DNA of 64,000 nt from Jilunia laotingensis (GTDB lineage: Bacteria > Bacteroidota > Bacteroidia > Bacteroidales > Bacteroidaceae), in NCBI RefSeq assembly GCF_014385165.1, contig NZ_JACRTF010000001.1, positions 3,658,001 to 3,722,000 of the forward strand, read 5' to 3'. Below, piece after piece: positions 42,664-51,937 of this stretch; position 1 is the stretch's first letter; every line of letters begins with the position of its first letter. The translations under genes were made by a program, and so were the position numbers. The notes beneath the pieces are model-generated. The model was not told the DNA's origin, searched no databases, and worked only from the letters and a program-made list of their open reading frames with translations.

Positions 42664-43890
42664 ATGAATGAGAGATTATATCAGCAGGATTTTATTGACT
42701 TATTGGCCAATAAGCATGGCATGAATAAGAAGGATGCCGATAAGTTTGTCAGAGAGTTTTTTCTCCTAATAGAAGAAGCCTTAGAGAAAGATAAATATGT
42801 GAAAATTAAAGGTCTGGGCACTTTTAAACTTGTTGATGTGGAAAGTCGTGAAAGTGTGAATGTCAATACGGGTGAACGTTTCCAGATACCAGGTTATACG
42901 AAGGTTTCTTTTACACCGGACAATTCATTACGTGACATTATCAACAAGCCTTTTGCTCATTTTGAGACAGTTGTACTGAATGAAAGCACTGTTTTGGAAG
43001 ATACTCCTGTAAGTAGTGAATTTGATGATGAAAATGAGGAAACAGTAGAGGAAGAGATTACGGCTCAAGATGTGCAGGAATCCATACAGGAAGAAACCAA
43101 TAATGAAGCTACTGTACCGGATCAGGAAGTACCAATCGAAACAGCTATCCTCCCTACCGAGCAGGCAGTTTTGAATGAACCGGTAGAAATGTCGGTTTCA
43201 CCACAGCGCGAATCAGTGGAGCCACAGGCGTCGGCCGAAGACATAATTGCCAAAGAGCTTTCTGAGTCTCCGGTAAAGGCAGTTCCGGAAGTGGTAGCTG
43301 ATGAAAAACTGCCGGAGCAAGCTATCCCGGAGAAAGTTGATCGTTCGGAAAAATCCCCTATACCTTATTTAATTACAATTATAATCGTTGTATTGCTGCT
43401 TTGTGGCGGTGCGCTGCTTTATATTTACTACCCGGATTTGTTTGAATCGGGAAATCAGCCGGAACAAGTGGAGCATAAAGTTGATCAGCCTGAATCGGTT
43501 GTACCGGTTATTCCCCGGGATACGGTCGTTCAAGAAGATACGATTGCGGAAGTTGTTCCTTCTGTGAAACAACAGACTCCTATAGCTCCCGTAAAGAAAG
43601 AGCCGGATATGGTAAAGAAGAACGATAAACCACAGGTATCGAATAAGGAAGGTAAGAATGTATCTAAACCAGCTCCTTTTAAACCGGATTCTGTAGGGTA
43701 TATCATTACGGGAACTAAAACCACGTATACTATAAAAGAGGGAGAAACATTGACTAAAGTTGCATTACGCTTTTATGGAACAAAGGCTTTATGGCCTTAT
43801 ATCGTGAAACATAATCCGGACATAATAAAAAATCCCGATAATGTGCCATATGGTACGACTATAAAAATACCGGAATTAGTGAAGAAATAA
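42664..43890 (+). CDS. HU-like domain - transmembrane - LysM protein (candidate nucleoid to cell-wall tether)
   Basis: The 408-residue protein has three parts. Residues 1-95 form an HU/IHF-like domain (FVREFFLLIEEALEKDKYVK, IKGLGTFKLVDVESRESV, IPGYTKVSFTPDNSLRDIIN). An acidic Pro/Glu-rich linker (100-229) leads to one span at 234-256 (YLITIIIVVLLLCGGALLYI). A basic Pro/Lys/Val linker (257-350) leads to a C-terminal LysM domain (353-403, YTIKEGETLTKVALRFYG, YGTTIKIPEL). Charges flanking the span favour HU inside and LysM in the periplasm, where it can bind peptidoglycan. A chromosome-to-wall bridge is inferred from this order. It follows a free HU gene. Confidence 0.9.
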   Translation: MNERLYQQDFIDLLANKHGMNKKDADKFVREFFLLIEEALEKDKYVKIKGLGTFKLVDVESRESVNVNTGERFQIPGYTKVSFTPDNSLRDIINKPFAHFETVVLNESTVLEDTPVSSEFDDENEETVEEEITAQDVQESIQEETNNEATVPDQEVPIETAILPTEQAVLNEPVEMSVSPQRESVEPQASAEDIIAKELSESPVKAVPEVVADEKLPEQAIPEKVDRSEKSPIPYLITIIIVVLLLCGGALLYIYYPDLFESGNQPEQVEHKVDQPESVVPVIPRDTVVQEDTIAEVVPSVKQQTPIAPVKKEPDMVKKNDKPQVSNKEGKNVSKPAPFKPDSVGYIITGTKTTYTIKEGETLTKVALRFYGTKALWPYIVKHNPDIIKNPDNVPYGTTIKIPELVKK

Positions 43891-43904
43891 CTTACTTTTA
43901 TTCC

Positions 43905-43938
43905 ACACCCGGATGCGCATGATAGCCCATTCGGGTGT
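43905..43938 (+). terminator. Hairpin after the HU-LysM gene (possible terminator)
   Basis: ACACCCGGATG (43905-43915) pairs with CATTCGGGTGT (43928-43938) with one mismatch. Only a weak T-rich stretch follows, so it may be a transcript end or an mRNA-stabilising hairpin. Confidence 0.5.
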
Positions 43939-44015
43939 AGTTGTGTTATTAAATTATTAACCGTATAAAAGTACCTTAATCTAAAGACTTCACATCGTTT
44001 TTTAATAAAAATTAG

Positions 44016-44046
44016 TTGCAATGGTTAATAATATAGCGTACTTTTG
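44016..44046 (+). promoter_or_regulatory. Promoter of the MoxR-Bat operon
   Basis: TTG (44016-44018) and TACTTTTG (44039-44046) are 20 bases apart, about 81 bases before the moxR ATG. Confidence 0.7.
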
Positions 44047-44127
44047 GAATCGAATTAAAAGCCCTACATGCGTAGTTGCAGGCTTGTCTTTTTAAATGAT
44101 AATTAAACAATATAATATTAAGTATTT

Positions 44128-45123
44128 ATGGCTGAATCAATTGACATCCGCGAGCTGAATGAGCGGATTGAAAGACAAAGTGCTTTCGTTACCAATCTTA
44201 CAACAGGCATGGATCAGATCATTGTTGGTCAGAAACATCTTGTAGAGTCATTACTTATCGGACTTCTTTCTGATGGACATGTATTGCTGGAAGGTGTTCC
44301 GGGTTTGGCAAAGACATTAGCAATCAAAACGTTGGCTTCGCTGATTGATGCGAAATACAGTCGCGTACAGTTTACACCGGACTTATTACCCGCTGACGTT
44401 ATCGGTACAATGGTTTACAGCCAGAAGGATGAGTCCTTCCAAGTGAAAAAGGGACCTATCTTCGCCAATTTTATACTAGCTGATGAAATTAACCGCGCTC
44501 CTGCCAAAGTACAGAGTGCTTTGCTTGAAGCCATGCAGGAACGACAGGTTACTATTGGTACGGAAACTTTTGCTTTGCCAGAACCTTTCCTCGTACTGGC
44601 AACACAGAATCCGATTGAGCAGGAAGGTACTTATCCGCTTCCGGAGGCGCAGGTCGACCGTTTCATGCTGAAAGTTGTCATTGACTATCCGAAACAGGAA
44701 GAAGAGAAACTGATTATTCGTCAAAACATCAATGGCGAGAAATTCAGTGTGAAGCCTATCTTAAAGGCAGATGAGATTTTAGAGGCTCGCAAGGTGGTTC
44801 GCCAGGTATACTTGGATGAAAAGATTGAGCGTTACATTGTTGATATCGTATTTGCTACCCGTTTCCCGGAAAAATATGATTTGAAGGAATTGAAAGATAT
44901 GATCGGTTTTGGAGGTTCGCCCCGTGCATCTATCAATCTTGCTTTGGCTGCTCGTACATATGCATTCATCAAACGTCGCGGGTATGTGATTCCGGAAGAT
45001 GTGCGTGCCGTTGCACATGATGTTCTCCGTCATCGTATCGGACTGACTTATGAAGCAGAAGCTAGCAATATGACTTCAGACGAAATTATCAGTAAGATAC
45101 TGAACAAGGTTGAAGTACCCTGA
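44128..45123 (+). CDS. moxR: MoxR-family AAA+ ATPase
   Basis: The 331-residue AAA+ ATPase has Walker A in LLEGVPGLAKTLAIKTLA, Walker B in LADEINRAPAKVQSALLEAM, sensor 1 in LATQNPIEQEGTYPLPEAQV and a C-terminal lid helix. MoxR proteins act as chaperones with VWA-domain partners encoded beside them, here DUF58, BatA and BatB. It is the first gene of an eight-gene plus-strand unit. Confidence 0.93.
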   Translation: MAESIDIRELNERIERQSAFVTNLTTGMDQIIVGQKHLVESLLIGLLSDGHVLLEGVPGLAKTLAIKTLASLIDAKYSRVQFTPDLLPADVIGTMVYSQKDESFQVKKGPIFANFILADEINRAPAKVQSALLEAMQERQVTIGTETFALPEPFLVLATQNPIEQEGTYPLPEAQVDRFMLKVVIDYPKQEEEKLIIRQNINGEKFSVKPILKADEILEARKVVRQVYLDEKIERYIVDIVFATRFPEKYDLKELKDMIGFGGSPRASINLALAARTYAFIKRRGYVIPEDVRAVAHDVLRHRIGLTYEAEASNMTSDEIISKILNKVEVP

Positions 45124-45179
45124 TGATAATTGGAAATGAATAATTTTCAATTATTAATCTTCAATTCTCAATTAGATAA

Positions 45180-46049
45180 ATGGAAACAAGTGAAATACTA
45201 AAGAAGGTTCGCCAGATTGAAATTAAGACACGCGGATTGTCCAATAATATTTTTGCAGGCCAATATCACTCGGCCTTCAAAGGTAGGGGAATGGCTTTCT
45301 CGGAAGTCCGTGAATATCAGTTCGGCGATGATATTCGCGACATTGACTGGAATGTGACTGCGCGTTTCAATAAACCTTATGTGAAGGTTTATGAGGAAGA
45401 GCGCGAGTTGACGGTCATGTTGATGGTGGATGTTTCCGGCAGTTTGGAGTTTGGTACGGTTAAACAGATGAAAAAGGATATGGTGACCGAGATCGCAGCA
45501 ACGCTTGCTTTCTCGGCCATTCAAAACAACGATAAAATCGGAGTCATCTTTTTTTCGGATCGGATAGAGAAGTTTATTCCTCCCAAGAAAGGACGTAAGC
45601 ATATTCTTTATATCATCCGCGAATTGATTGATTTTAAACCAGAAAGCCGTCGCACTAATATTCGTCTTGCATTGGAATATCTGACGAATGTGATGAAAAG
45701 ACGTTGTACGGCTTTCATTTTATCGGATTTTATTGATCAGGAAAGCTTTAAAAACGCATTGACAATAGCTAACCGGAAACATGATGTCGTAGCTGTTCAG
45801 GTATATGACAGGCGTGTGGCCGAACTTCCTCCGATAGGACTGATGAAAATAAAAGATGCTGAAACCGGACATGAGCAATGGATTGATTCTTCATCCAAAG
45901 CAGTTCGGCGGGCACATCACGATTGGTGGATAAACAAGCAGGCCGAACTGAATGATACTTTTACTAAAAGCAATGTTGATTCTGTATCTGTGCGTACGGA
46001 TCAGGATTATGTGAAAGCATTGATGAATTTGTTTGCCAAACGAAATTAA
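45180..46049 (+). CDS. DUF58 (VWA-like) protein of the Bat operon
   Basis: The 289-residue soluble protein has the DUF58 signature GDDIRDIDWNVTARFNKPYV followed by EEERELTVMLMVDVSGSLEF, whose DVSGS is a MIDAS-type metal site of the VWA fold. Such proteins lie next to MoxR in most bacteria and are likely its partner. The 56-base gap after moxR holds an A/T-rich, repetitive sequence. The exact role in aerotolerance is not established. Confidence 0.9.
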   Translation: METSEILKKVRQIEIKTRGLSNNIFAGQYHSAFKGRGMAFSEVREYQFGDDIRDIDWNVTARFNKPYVKVYEEERELTVMLMVDVSGSLEFGTVKQMKKDMVTEIAATLAFSAIQNNDKIGVIFFSDRIEKFIPPKKGRKHILYIIRELIDFKPESRRTNIRLALEYLTNVMKRRCTAFILSDFIDQESFKNALTIANRKHDVVAVQVYDRRVAELPPIGLMKIKDAETGHEQWIDSSSKAVRRAHHDWWINKQAELNDTFTKSNVDSVSVRTDQDYVKALMNLFAKRN

Positions 46050-46058
46050 CGGAAAGAG

Positions 46059-47132
46059 ATGAAAAGAAATAGTTTTCTTATATTATTGTTGTTCTTATTA
46101 TCGGGCAAAGTTGCTGCACAGTCTGTCACGGTAGAAGCGCAGATTGATTCTTTGCAGATTCTTATTGGTGAACAAGCAAAGATTCAGTTGCAGGTAGCTA
46201 TGGACGCGAAACAACGTGCGGTATTTCCTGTATATACCGATACATTGGTGCGTGGAGTTGAAATAATAGATATAGCCAAACCGGATACGCAATACCTGAA
46301 TGACAATAAACGAATGCTGATCAAACAGGAATATACGGTTACTTCATTCGACTCTGCCCTTTATTATTTGCCTCCGATGGTTGTATCGGTAGATAATAAG
46401 GAATATAAATCGCGGGCATTGGCTCTGAAAGTTTATTCGATGCCTGTGGATACATTGCATCCTGATCAGTTCTTTGGTCAAAAAACTGTGATGAAAGCTC
46501 CTTTTGTCTGGGAAGACTGGTATGGTTTGCTAGGGTGTTCTTTTTTGGCACTGCCTTTGTTGGCTTTGCTTATTTATTTTATCATACGTATTCGTGATAA
46601 CAAACCTATTATACGTAAGGTGAAGGTCGAACCGAAGTTACCGCCTCACCAAGCAGCAATGCTAGAAATCGAACGTATCAAAGGAGAGAAAATTTGGCAG
46701 AAAGGACGCTCGAAGGAATATTACACAGAATTGACAGATGCCATTCGTACGTATATTAAAGATCGTTTTGGTTTTAATGCTTTAGAGATGACTTCCTCGG
46801 AAATTATCGATAAACTGTTGGAAATGAATGATAAAGAGGCTATTTCTGATTTAAAGGAACTATTTCAAACAGCTGATTTGGTTAAATTCGCAAAACATGA
46901 CCCTCAAATGAATGAGAATGATGCGAATTTGATTAATGCCATTGATTTCATTAATGAAACGAAGCAGCCGGATGAGGAGAATTTGAAACCGCAACCAACA
47001 GAAATTACTATTATAGAGAAACGTTCGCTGCGGACTAAAGTCTTGTTGATTTGTGGTATAACTTTACTGTCAGCGGCACTTGTTGCAACCTTTATTTATA
47101 TCGGTATGCAACTCTATAATCTTTTTGCATAA
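46059..47132 (+). CDS. Exported membrane protein of the Bat operon (unnamed)
   Basis: The 357-residue protein has a signal peptide (FLILLLFLLSGKVAAQ), a periplasmic beta-rich part of about 125 residues similar in style to BatD, a span at about 150-172 (YGLLGCSFLALPLLALLIYF), a cytoplasmic helical domain (TDAIRTYIKDRFGFNALEMT, SSEIIDKLLEM) and a final span (about 329-352). The cytoplasmic part resembles the tail of BatD, which also ends in such a domain. It lies between DUF58 and batA. I know no accepted gene name. Confidence 0.85.
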   Translation: MKRNSFLILLLFLLSGKVAAQSVTVEAQIDSLQILIGEQAKIQLQVAMDAKQRAVFPVYTDTLVRGVEIIDIAKPDTQYLNDNKRMLIKQEYTVTSFDSALYYLPPMVVSVDNKEYKSRALALKVYSMPVDTLHPDQFFGQKTVMKAPFVWEDWYGLLGCSFLALPLLALLIYFIIRIRDNKPIIRKVKVEPKLPPHQAAMLEIERIKGEKIWQKGRSKEYYTELTDAIRTYIKDRFGFNALEMTSSEIIDKLLEMNDKEAISDLKELFQTADLVKFAKHDPQMNENDANLINAIDFINETKQPDEENLKPQPTEITIIEKRSLRTKVLLICGITLLSAALVATFIYIGMQLYNLFA

Positions 47133-47227
47133 AAGAGTAGCTTTGATCGTAAATAGAAAATAGTAAACGTACCTTAGTGTTCAAGCCGTAAATGGTCGCG
47201 ACCGATAGGGAATAAATCATAAAAAGA

Positions 47228-48211
47228 ATGGTTTTTGCCAATATTGAATATTTATTTTTGCTGCTATTGCTCATACCGTATATTGTATGGTATGTCCTCA
47301 AGTGGAAGAAGAGTCAGGCAACACTCCAGATATCGGATGCAAGGGTGTATGCTCATACTCCGAAAAGTTATAAGAACTATCTGCTTCACGTGCCTTTTGG
47401 ATTGAGAATTATCGCCTTGGTGCTGATTATATTAGTACTCGCACGACCTCAAACAACGGATAGCTGGCAAAATAGCGAAATAGAGGGTATCGATATAATG
47501 CTTGCAATCGACGTCTCAACCAGTATGCTGGCGGAAGATTTGAAGCCTAATCGTCTGGAGGCTGCCAAAGAGGTAGCTGCGGAGTTCATAAATGGACGGC
47601 CGAATGATAATATCGGTCTGACATTATTTGCTGCTGAAAGTTTTACTCAATGTCCTTTGACAGTCGACCATGCTGTGCTATTGAATCTTTTTCAGGGAAT
47701 CAAGTGCGGACTTATTACTGACGGTACTGCAATAGGTATGGGAATTGCTAATGCTGTGACTCGTTTGAAAGATAGCAAAGCCAAGTCTAAAGTTATTATT
47801 TTGCTTACCGATGGTACTAATAATACGGGAGATATTTCTCCATTGACGGCTGCTGAAATAGCAAAGAGCTTCGGTATTCGTGTTTATACCATTGGTGTGG
47901 GCACGAATGGTATGGCACCATATCCTTATCCTGTTGGTAACACGGTACAATATGTCAATGTACCTGTGGAGATTGATGAAAAGACTTTGACTGAGATCGC
48001 TGGAACTACAGATGGTAACTATTTTCGTGCAACGAGTAACTCTAAACTGAAAGAGGTTTATGAGGAAATCGATAAACTTGAAAAGACGAAACTCAATGTG
48101 AAGGAGTTTAGCAAACGCCAAGAAGAATATCGTTGGTTTGCTTTGGCTGCTTTCTTGTGCGTTCTGCTTGAAGTTTTGTTGCGCAACTCGATTCTGAAAA
48201 AGATTCCGTAG
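47228..48211 (+). CDS. batA: BatA, VWA-domain aerotolerance protein
   Basis: The 327-residue inner-membrane protein has N-terminal spans (EYLFLLLLLIPYIVWYVLKW and LRIIALVLIILVLARP), a VWA domain (about 85-290) with an intact MIDAS motif DVSTSMLAEDL and TDGTNNTGD, and a C-terminal span. The DNA encoding the Bat set was linked to oxygen tolerance in B. fragilis. The 95-base gap before it includes TAGCTTTG (47138-47145), a possible internal promoter. batB follows after 88 bases. Confidence 0.93.
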   Translation: MVFANIEYLFLLLLLIPYIVWYVLKWKKSQATLQISDARVYAHTPKSYKNYLLHVPFGLRIIALVLIILVLARPQTTDSWQNSEIEGIDIMLAIDVSTSMLAEDLKPNRLEAAKEVAAEFINGRPNDNIGLTLFAAESFTQCPLTVDHAVLLNLFQGIKCGLITDGTAIGMGIANAVTRLKDSKAKSKVIILLTDGTNNTGDISPLTAAEIAKSFGIRVYTIGVGTNGMAPYPYPVGNTVQYVNVPVEIDEKTLTEIAGTTDGNYFRATSNSKLKEVYEEIDKLEKTKLNVKEFSKRQEEYRWFALAAFLCVLLEVLLRNSILKKIP

Positions 48212-48299
48212 CCTGAATAATGATTTTGGTCATAAGTGATGCTTCGCTAATCTTTTAAATATTAAGAACATTGTAATTTGATAAATATTAGATAAAAAG

Positions 48300-49328
48300 A
48301 TGTTTCGATTTGAAGAACCTGCATATTTGTATCTGCTACTGCTATTGCCGTTGCTGGCTGCTTTCTACCTATATTCGAATTATAGGAAACGTAAAGCAAT
48401 CCGTCGCTTTGGCGATCCGGTATTGATGGCTCAATTGATGCCGGATGTCTCAAAATACCGTCCGGATGTGAAATTTTGGTTGGTCTTTGCCGCTATAGGG
48501 CTGTTTGCCGTATTATTGGCTCGTCCTCAGTTTGGCTCAAAGCTTGAAACAGTGAAGCGCAAAGGAGTAGAAGTGATAATTGCGCTCGACATATCAAACT
48601 CCATGTTGGCGCAGGATGTTCAACCGAGTCGTTTGGAAAAAGCTAAACGGTTGATATCTAAGCTTGTTGATGGTATGGAGAATGATAAAGTAGGTATGAT
48701 TGTTTTTGCTGGAGATGCATTTACGCAGCTTCCGATAACGAGTGATTATATTTCTGCTAAAATGTTTTTGGAGTCTATCAATCCTTCTTTGATATCTAAA
48801 CAGGGAACAGCTATTGGGGCTGCTATCAATTTGGCGGCACGTAGTTTCACTCCACAAGAAGGTGTAGGACGAGCTATTATTGTGATTACGGATGGTGAAA
48901 ATAATGAAGGAGGTGCTGTAGAAGCAGCTAAAGCAGCTGCCGAGAAAGGCATTCAAGTGAGCGTATTGGGCGTAGGGCTTCCTGACGGTGCGCCAATACC
49001 CGTTGCAGGTACCAACGATTTTCGACGTGACCGGGATGGGAATGTGGTCGTAACCAGGCTCAATGAAGCAATGTGCCAGGAAATAGCTAAAGATGGAAAA
49101 GGTATCTATGTCCGCGTAGATAATTCTAATTCAGCACAGAAAGCTATTAACCAGGAAATCAACAAAATGGCGAAAACGGATGTTGAGTCGAAAGTGTATA
49201 CTGAATTTAACGAGCAGTTTCAGGCAGTGGCGTGGATCATCTTCCTTTTACTGCTAGCTGAAATGTTGATATTGGAACGTAAGAATCAGTTGTTTAAGAA
49301 CATTCACTTGTTCTCTAATAAAAAGTAA
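48300..49328 (+). CDS. batB: BatB, VWA-domain aerotolerance protein
   Basis: The 342-residue protein parallels BatA: two N-terminal spans (LYLLLLLPLLAAFYLYSNYR and FWLVFAAIGLFAVLLARP), a VWA domain with MIDAS DISNSMLAQDVQPS and TDGENNEGG, and a C-terminal span (about 310-330). BatA and BatB are presumably paralogues with one VWA domain each facing the periplasm, and could bind each other or metal. batC begins 2 bases after it. Confidence 0.93.
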   Translation: MFRFEEPAYLYLLLLLPLLAAFYLYSNYRKRKAIRRFGDPVLMAQLMPDVSKYRPDVKFWLVFAAIGLFAVLLARPQFGSKLETVKRKGVEVIIALDISNSMLAQDVQPSRLEKAKRLISKLVDGMENDKVGMIVFAGDAFTQLPITSDYISAKMFLESINPSLISKQGTAIGAAINLAARSFTPQEGVGRAIIVITDGENNEGGAVEAAKAAAEKGIQVSVLGVGLPDGAPIPVAGTNDFRRDRDGNVVVTRLNEAMCQEIAKDGKGIYVRVDNSNSAQKAINQEINKMAKTDVESKVYTEFNEQFQAVAWIIFLLLLAEMLILERKNQLFKNIHLFSNKK

Positions 49329-49330
49329 TT

Positions 49331-50050
49331 ATGAGTATGTCAAGAAGTAATAAATATATTCTGTTTGCTTTGTTTGTATTATTAGCTGCCGGAGCATCTG
49401 CTCAGAAAGCTGAGAGAGACTATATACGGAAAGGAAATCGATTCTTTAAAGACAGTGTGTTTGTTGATGCGGAGGTAAATTATCGTAAGGCATTGGAAGC
49501 AAATCCTAAATCAACGGTTTCTATGTATAATTTAGGGAATACACTTTCTCAGGAGCAGAAATTCAAGGATGCGATGGAACAGTATTCTGCTGCTAGTAAA
49601 ATAGAAAAAGATAAAATGAAACTGGCGCATATCTATCATAATATGGGTGTACTTTTTCAAGCCGGTAAAGACTATGGGCAGGCAGTTGAAGCCTATAAAA
49701 TGTCTTTACGGAATAATCCGAAAGATGATCAGACACGTTATAATTTGGCACTTGCACAGAAGTTACTGAAAGATCAGCAGCAGAATCAACAAAATCAGGA
49801 TCAAAATCAAGATCAGGATAAGGAAAATCAAGACAAGCAAGATCAGAAGCAGAATCAGGATAAACAAGATCAGAACAAAGATGATCAACAACAGCAACCT
49901 CCTAAACCGGAGAAAAAAGACAATGAAATGTCGAAAGAAAACGCGGAGCAATTGCTGAATTCTGTAATGCAGGATGAAAAAGAGACCCAGGATAAAGTTA
50001 AGAAACAACAGCAAGTTATCCAAGGAGGGCGTTTGGAGAAAGATTGGTAA
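49331..50050 (+). CDS. batC: BatC, TPR protein with a Gln/Asp/Lys-rich tail
   Basis: The 239-residue exported protein has a signal peptide (FALFVLLAAGASAQ), about three TPR units (residues 28-140, AEVNYRKALEANPKSTVSMY, YHNMGVLFQAGKDYGQAVEA) and a long low-complexity segment (about 143-200) of Gln, Asn, Asp and Lys repeats. The tail ends with DNEMSKENAEQLLNSVMQDE. It is coupled to batB and is likely periplasmic, scaffolding the complex. The low-complexity part may vary in length between strains. Confidence 0.92.
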   Translation: MSMSRSNKYILFALFVLLAAGASAQKAERDYIRKGNRFFKDSVFVDAEVNYRKALEANPKSTVSMYNLGNTLSQEQKFKDAMEQYSAASKIEKDKMKLAHIYHNMGVLFQAGKDYGQAVEAYKMSLRNNPKDDQTRYNLALAQKLLKDQQQNQQNQDQNQDQDKENQDKQDQKQNQDKQDQNKDDQQQQPPKPEKKDNEMSKENAEQLLNSVMQDEKETQDKVKKQQQVIQGGRLEKDW

Positions 50051-50084
50051 ATAAAAAAATAAGATAATAAAAACTTCAAGAGAA

Positions 50085-51923
50085 ATGAGAAAACTGATTT
50101 TCTTATTGATAGCTTTGATTACGGCAGCAACCAGCATATTTGCTGACAATAAAGTGTCGTTTACTGCATCTGCACCGGACGTGGTGGTGGTAGGTGATCA
50201 GTTCAGGTTATCCTATACTGTGACAACACAGAAAGTGAGGGATTTTCGTGTACCTTCCATCAAAGGATTCGATGTATTGATGGGGCCTACACGAAGTACT
50301 TTTAGTAATACGCAAATAGTCAATGGTGCTGTGTCTTCAGAAAAAGGCGTAACTTTTACTTATATTTTGATGGCTACAGCAGAGGGTGAATTTTCTATTC
50401 CGGGTGCTACCATTACAGCAGATGGTGATCAAATGGTATCCAATTCTGTGAAGATAAAAGTACTTCCCCAAGATAAGAATACAGGCTCTGCAGGGGGAAA
50501 TCAGGGAGGAGGAAATGCATCTTCAAACTCTTCTTCAGCTGCGAGTGTCTCCAATCAGGATTTATTTGTAACTGCAACGGCAAGCAAAACAACCGTTTAC
50601 GAGCAGGAAGCTTTTCTGTTAACATACAAAATATACACCCGTGAATCCCAATTGGCTTTTGATAATGTAAAATTGCCTGATTTTAAAGGCTTTCATTCAC
50701 AGGAGATTGAGCGGCCAAGTAATGCACGCTGGTCTCAGGAGAATTACAAAGGAAGAAATTATCATACTACAGTTTATAGGCAATTTGTGCTGTTCCCGCA
50801 GCAAGCTGGAAAGTTGACAATCGAACCCGCACGTTTTGATGCTTCTGTTGCAAAGGCGATACGGAGTGCAGACCCTTTTGATGCTTTCTTTAATGGTGGA
50901 TCTAATATGGTCGAAGTGAAGAAAGTGCTTACTACGCCTGTAATCACAATCAATGTCAATCCGCTTCCGGCAGGGAAGCCTGCTGATTTCTCTGGTGGAG
51001 TGGGAGAGTTCAGTATAACTTCTTCTATCAATAGTAAAGAAGTGAAAACAAATGACGCAGTTACCATAAAGCTTGTAATATCGGGTACAGGTAATTTGAA
51101 GCTTTTGTCTAATCCTGAGATTGAATTCCCGGAAGATTTTGAAGTGTATGATCCGAAAGTAGATAGTAAAGTTCGTTTGACTTCTGAAGGATTATCAGGT
51201 ACCCGGGTTATCGAATATTTAGCTATTCCACGTCATGCTGGTAATTATAAGATTCCGGCCGTGACATTCTCCTATTTTGATATTAAGTCCAAAACTTATA
51301 AAACATTGAAGACTGAGGATTATGAAATCAATGTCGAGAAGGGGGCAGGTAATGCAGATCAGGTTATTGCAAACTTTACGAACAAAGAAGACTTGAAAGT
51401 TTTAGGAGAAGATATCCGTTATATCAAGTTGAAAGATGTTACGTTGCATCCTAAAGGAAGCTTTTTCTATAATACTTTGACTTATTGGTTATTATATTTG
51501 ATTCCGGCAATAGCTTTCATTATTTTCTTTATTATTTACCGGAAACAGGCTGCAGAAAATGCGAATGTGGCTAAAATGCGAACTAAGAAGGCTAATAAAG
51601 TAGCTACGAAGCGGATGAAGCAGGCTGGTATGTTGCTTGCGGAAAACAAGAAAGATGCTTTCTATGACGAAGTCTTAAAAGCATTGTGGGGATATATAAG
51701 CGATAAATTGAATATTCCCGTTTCTCGACTGTCGAAAGATAATGTTGAAGAGAAGTTGAGAAATTATGGAGTAAGTGATGACTTGATTGAAGAATTCCTT
51801 AAAGCATTAAATGAATGTGAATTTGCACGTTTTGCACCAGGGGATGAAAATCAAGCTATGGATAAAGTTTATTCTTCTTCGTTGGCGGTGATGAGTAAAA
51901 TGGAAAATTCAATAAAACACTAA
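50085..51923 (+). CDS. batD: BatD, exported Ig-like membrane protein
   Basis: The 612-residue protein has a signal peptide (FLLIALITAATSIFA), several immunoglobulin-like beta domains (about 20-130, 155-285, 300-420) separated by a Gly/Ser/Asn-rich linker (about 134-153), a span at about 465-485 (LTYWLLYLIPAIAFIIFFII), and a cytoplasmic helical tail (about 500-612) with YISDKLNIPVSRLSKDNVEE. Most of the protein is periplasmic and it probably forms the body of the Bat complex. It lies in its usual place between batC and batE. Confidence 0.92.
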   Translation: MRKLIFLLIALITAATSIFADNKVSFTASAPDVVVVGDQFRLSYTVTTQKVRDFRVPSIKGFDVLMGPTRSTFSNTQIVNGAVSSEKGVTFTYILMATAEGEFSIPGATITADGDQMVSNSVKIKVLPQDKNTGSAGGNQGGGNASSNSSSAASVSNQDLFVTATASKTTVYEQEAFLLTYKIYTRESQLAFDNVKLPDFKGFHSQEIERPSNARWSQENYKGRNYHTTVYRQFVLFPQQAGKLTIEPARFDASVAKAIRSADPFDAFFNGGSNMVEVKKVLTTPVITINVNPLPAGKPADFSGGVGEFSITSSINSKEVKTNDAVTIKLVISGTGNLKLLSNPEIEFPEDFEVYDPKVDSKVRLTSEGLSGTRVIEYLAIPRHAGNYKIPAVTFSYFDIKSKTYKTLKTEDYEINVEKGAGNADQVIANFTNKEDLKVLGEDIRYIKLKDVTLHPKGSFFYNTLTYWLLYLIPAIAFIIFFIIYRKQAAENANVAKMRTKKANKVATKRMKQAGMLLAENKKDAFYDEVLKALWGYISDKLNIPVSRLSKDNVEEKLRNYGVSDDLIEEFLKALNECEFARFAPGDENQAMDKVYSSSLAVMSKMENSIKH

Positions 51924-51937
51924 AAAAGAAGTCGGTC

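Noticed and set aside
42681..42866. Minus-strand small ORF in the HU-LysM gene
   Set aside because: Antisense to the conserved HU domain with Ser/Leu/Thr-rich composition typical of a reverse frame.
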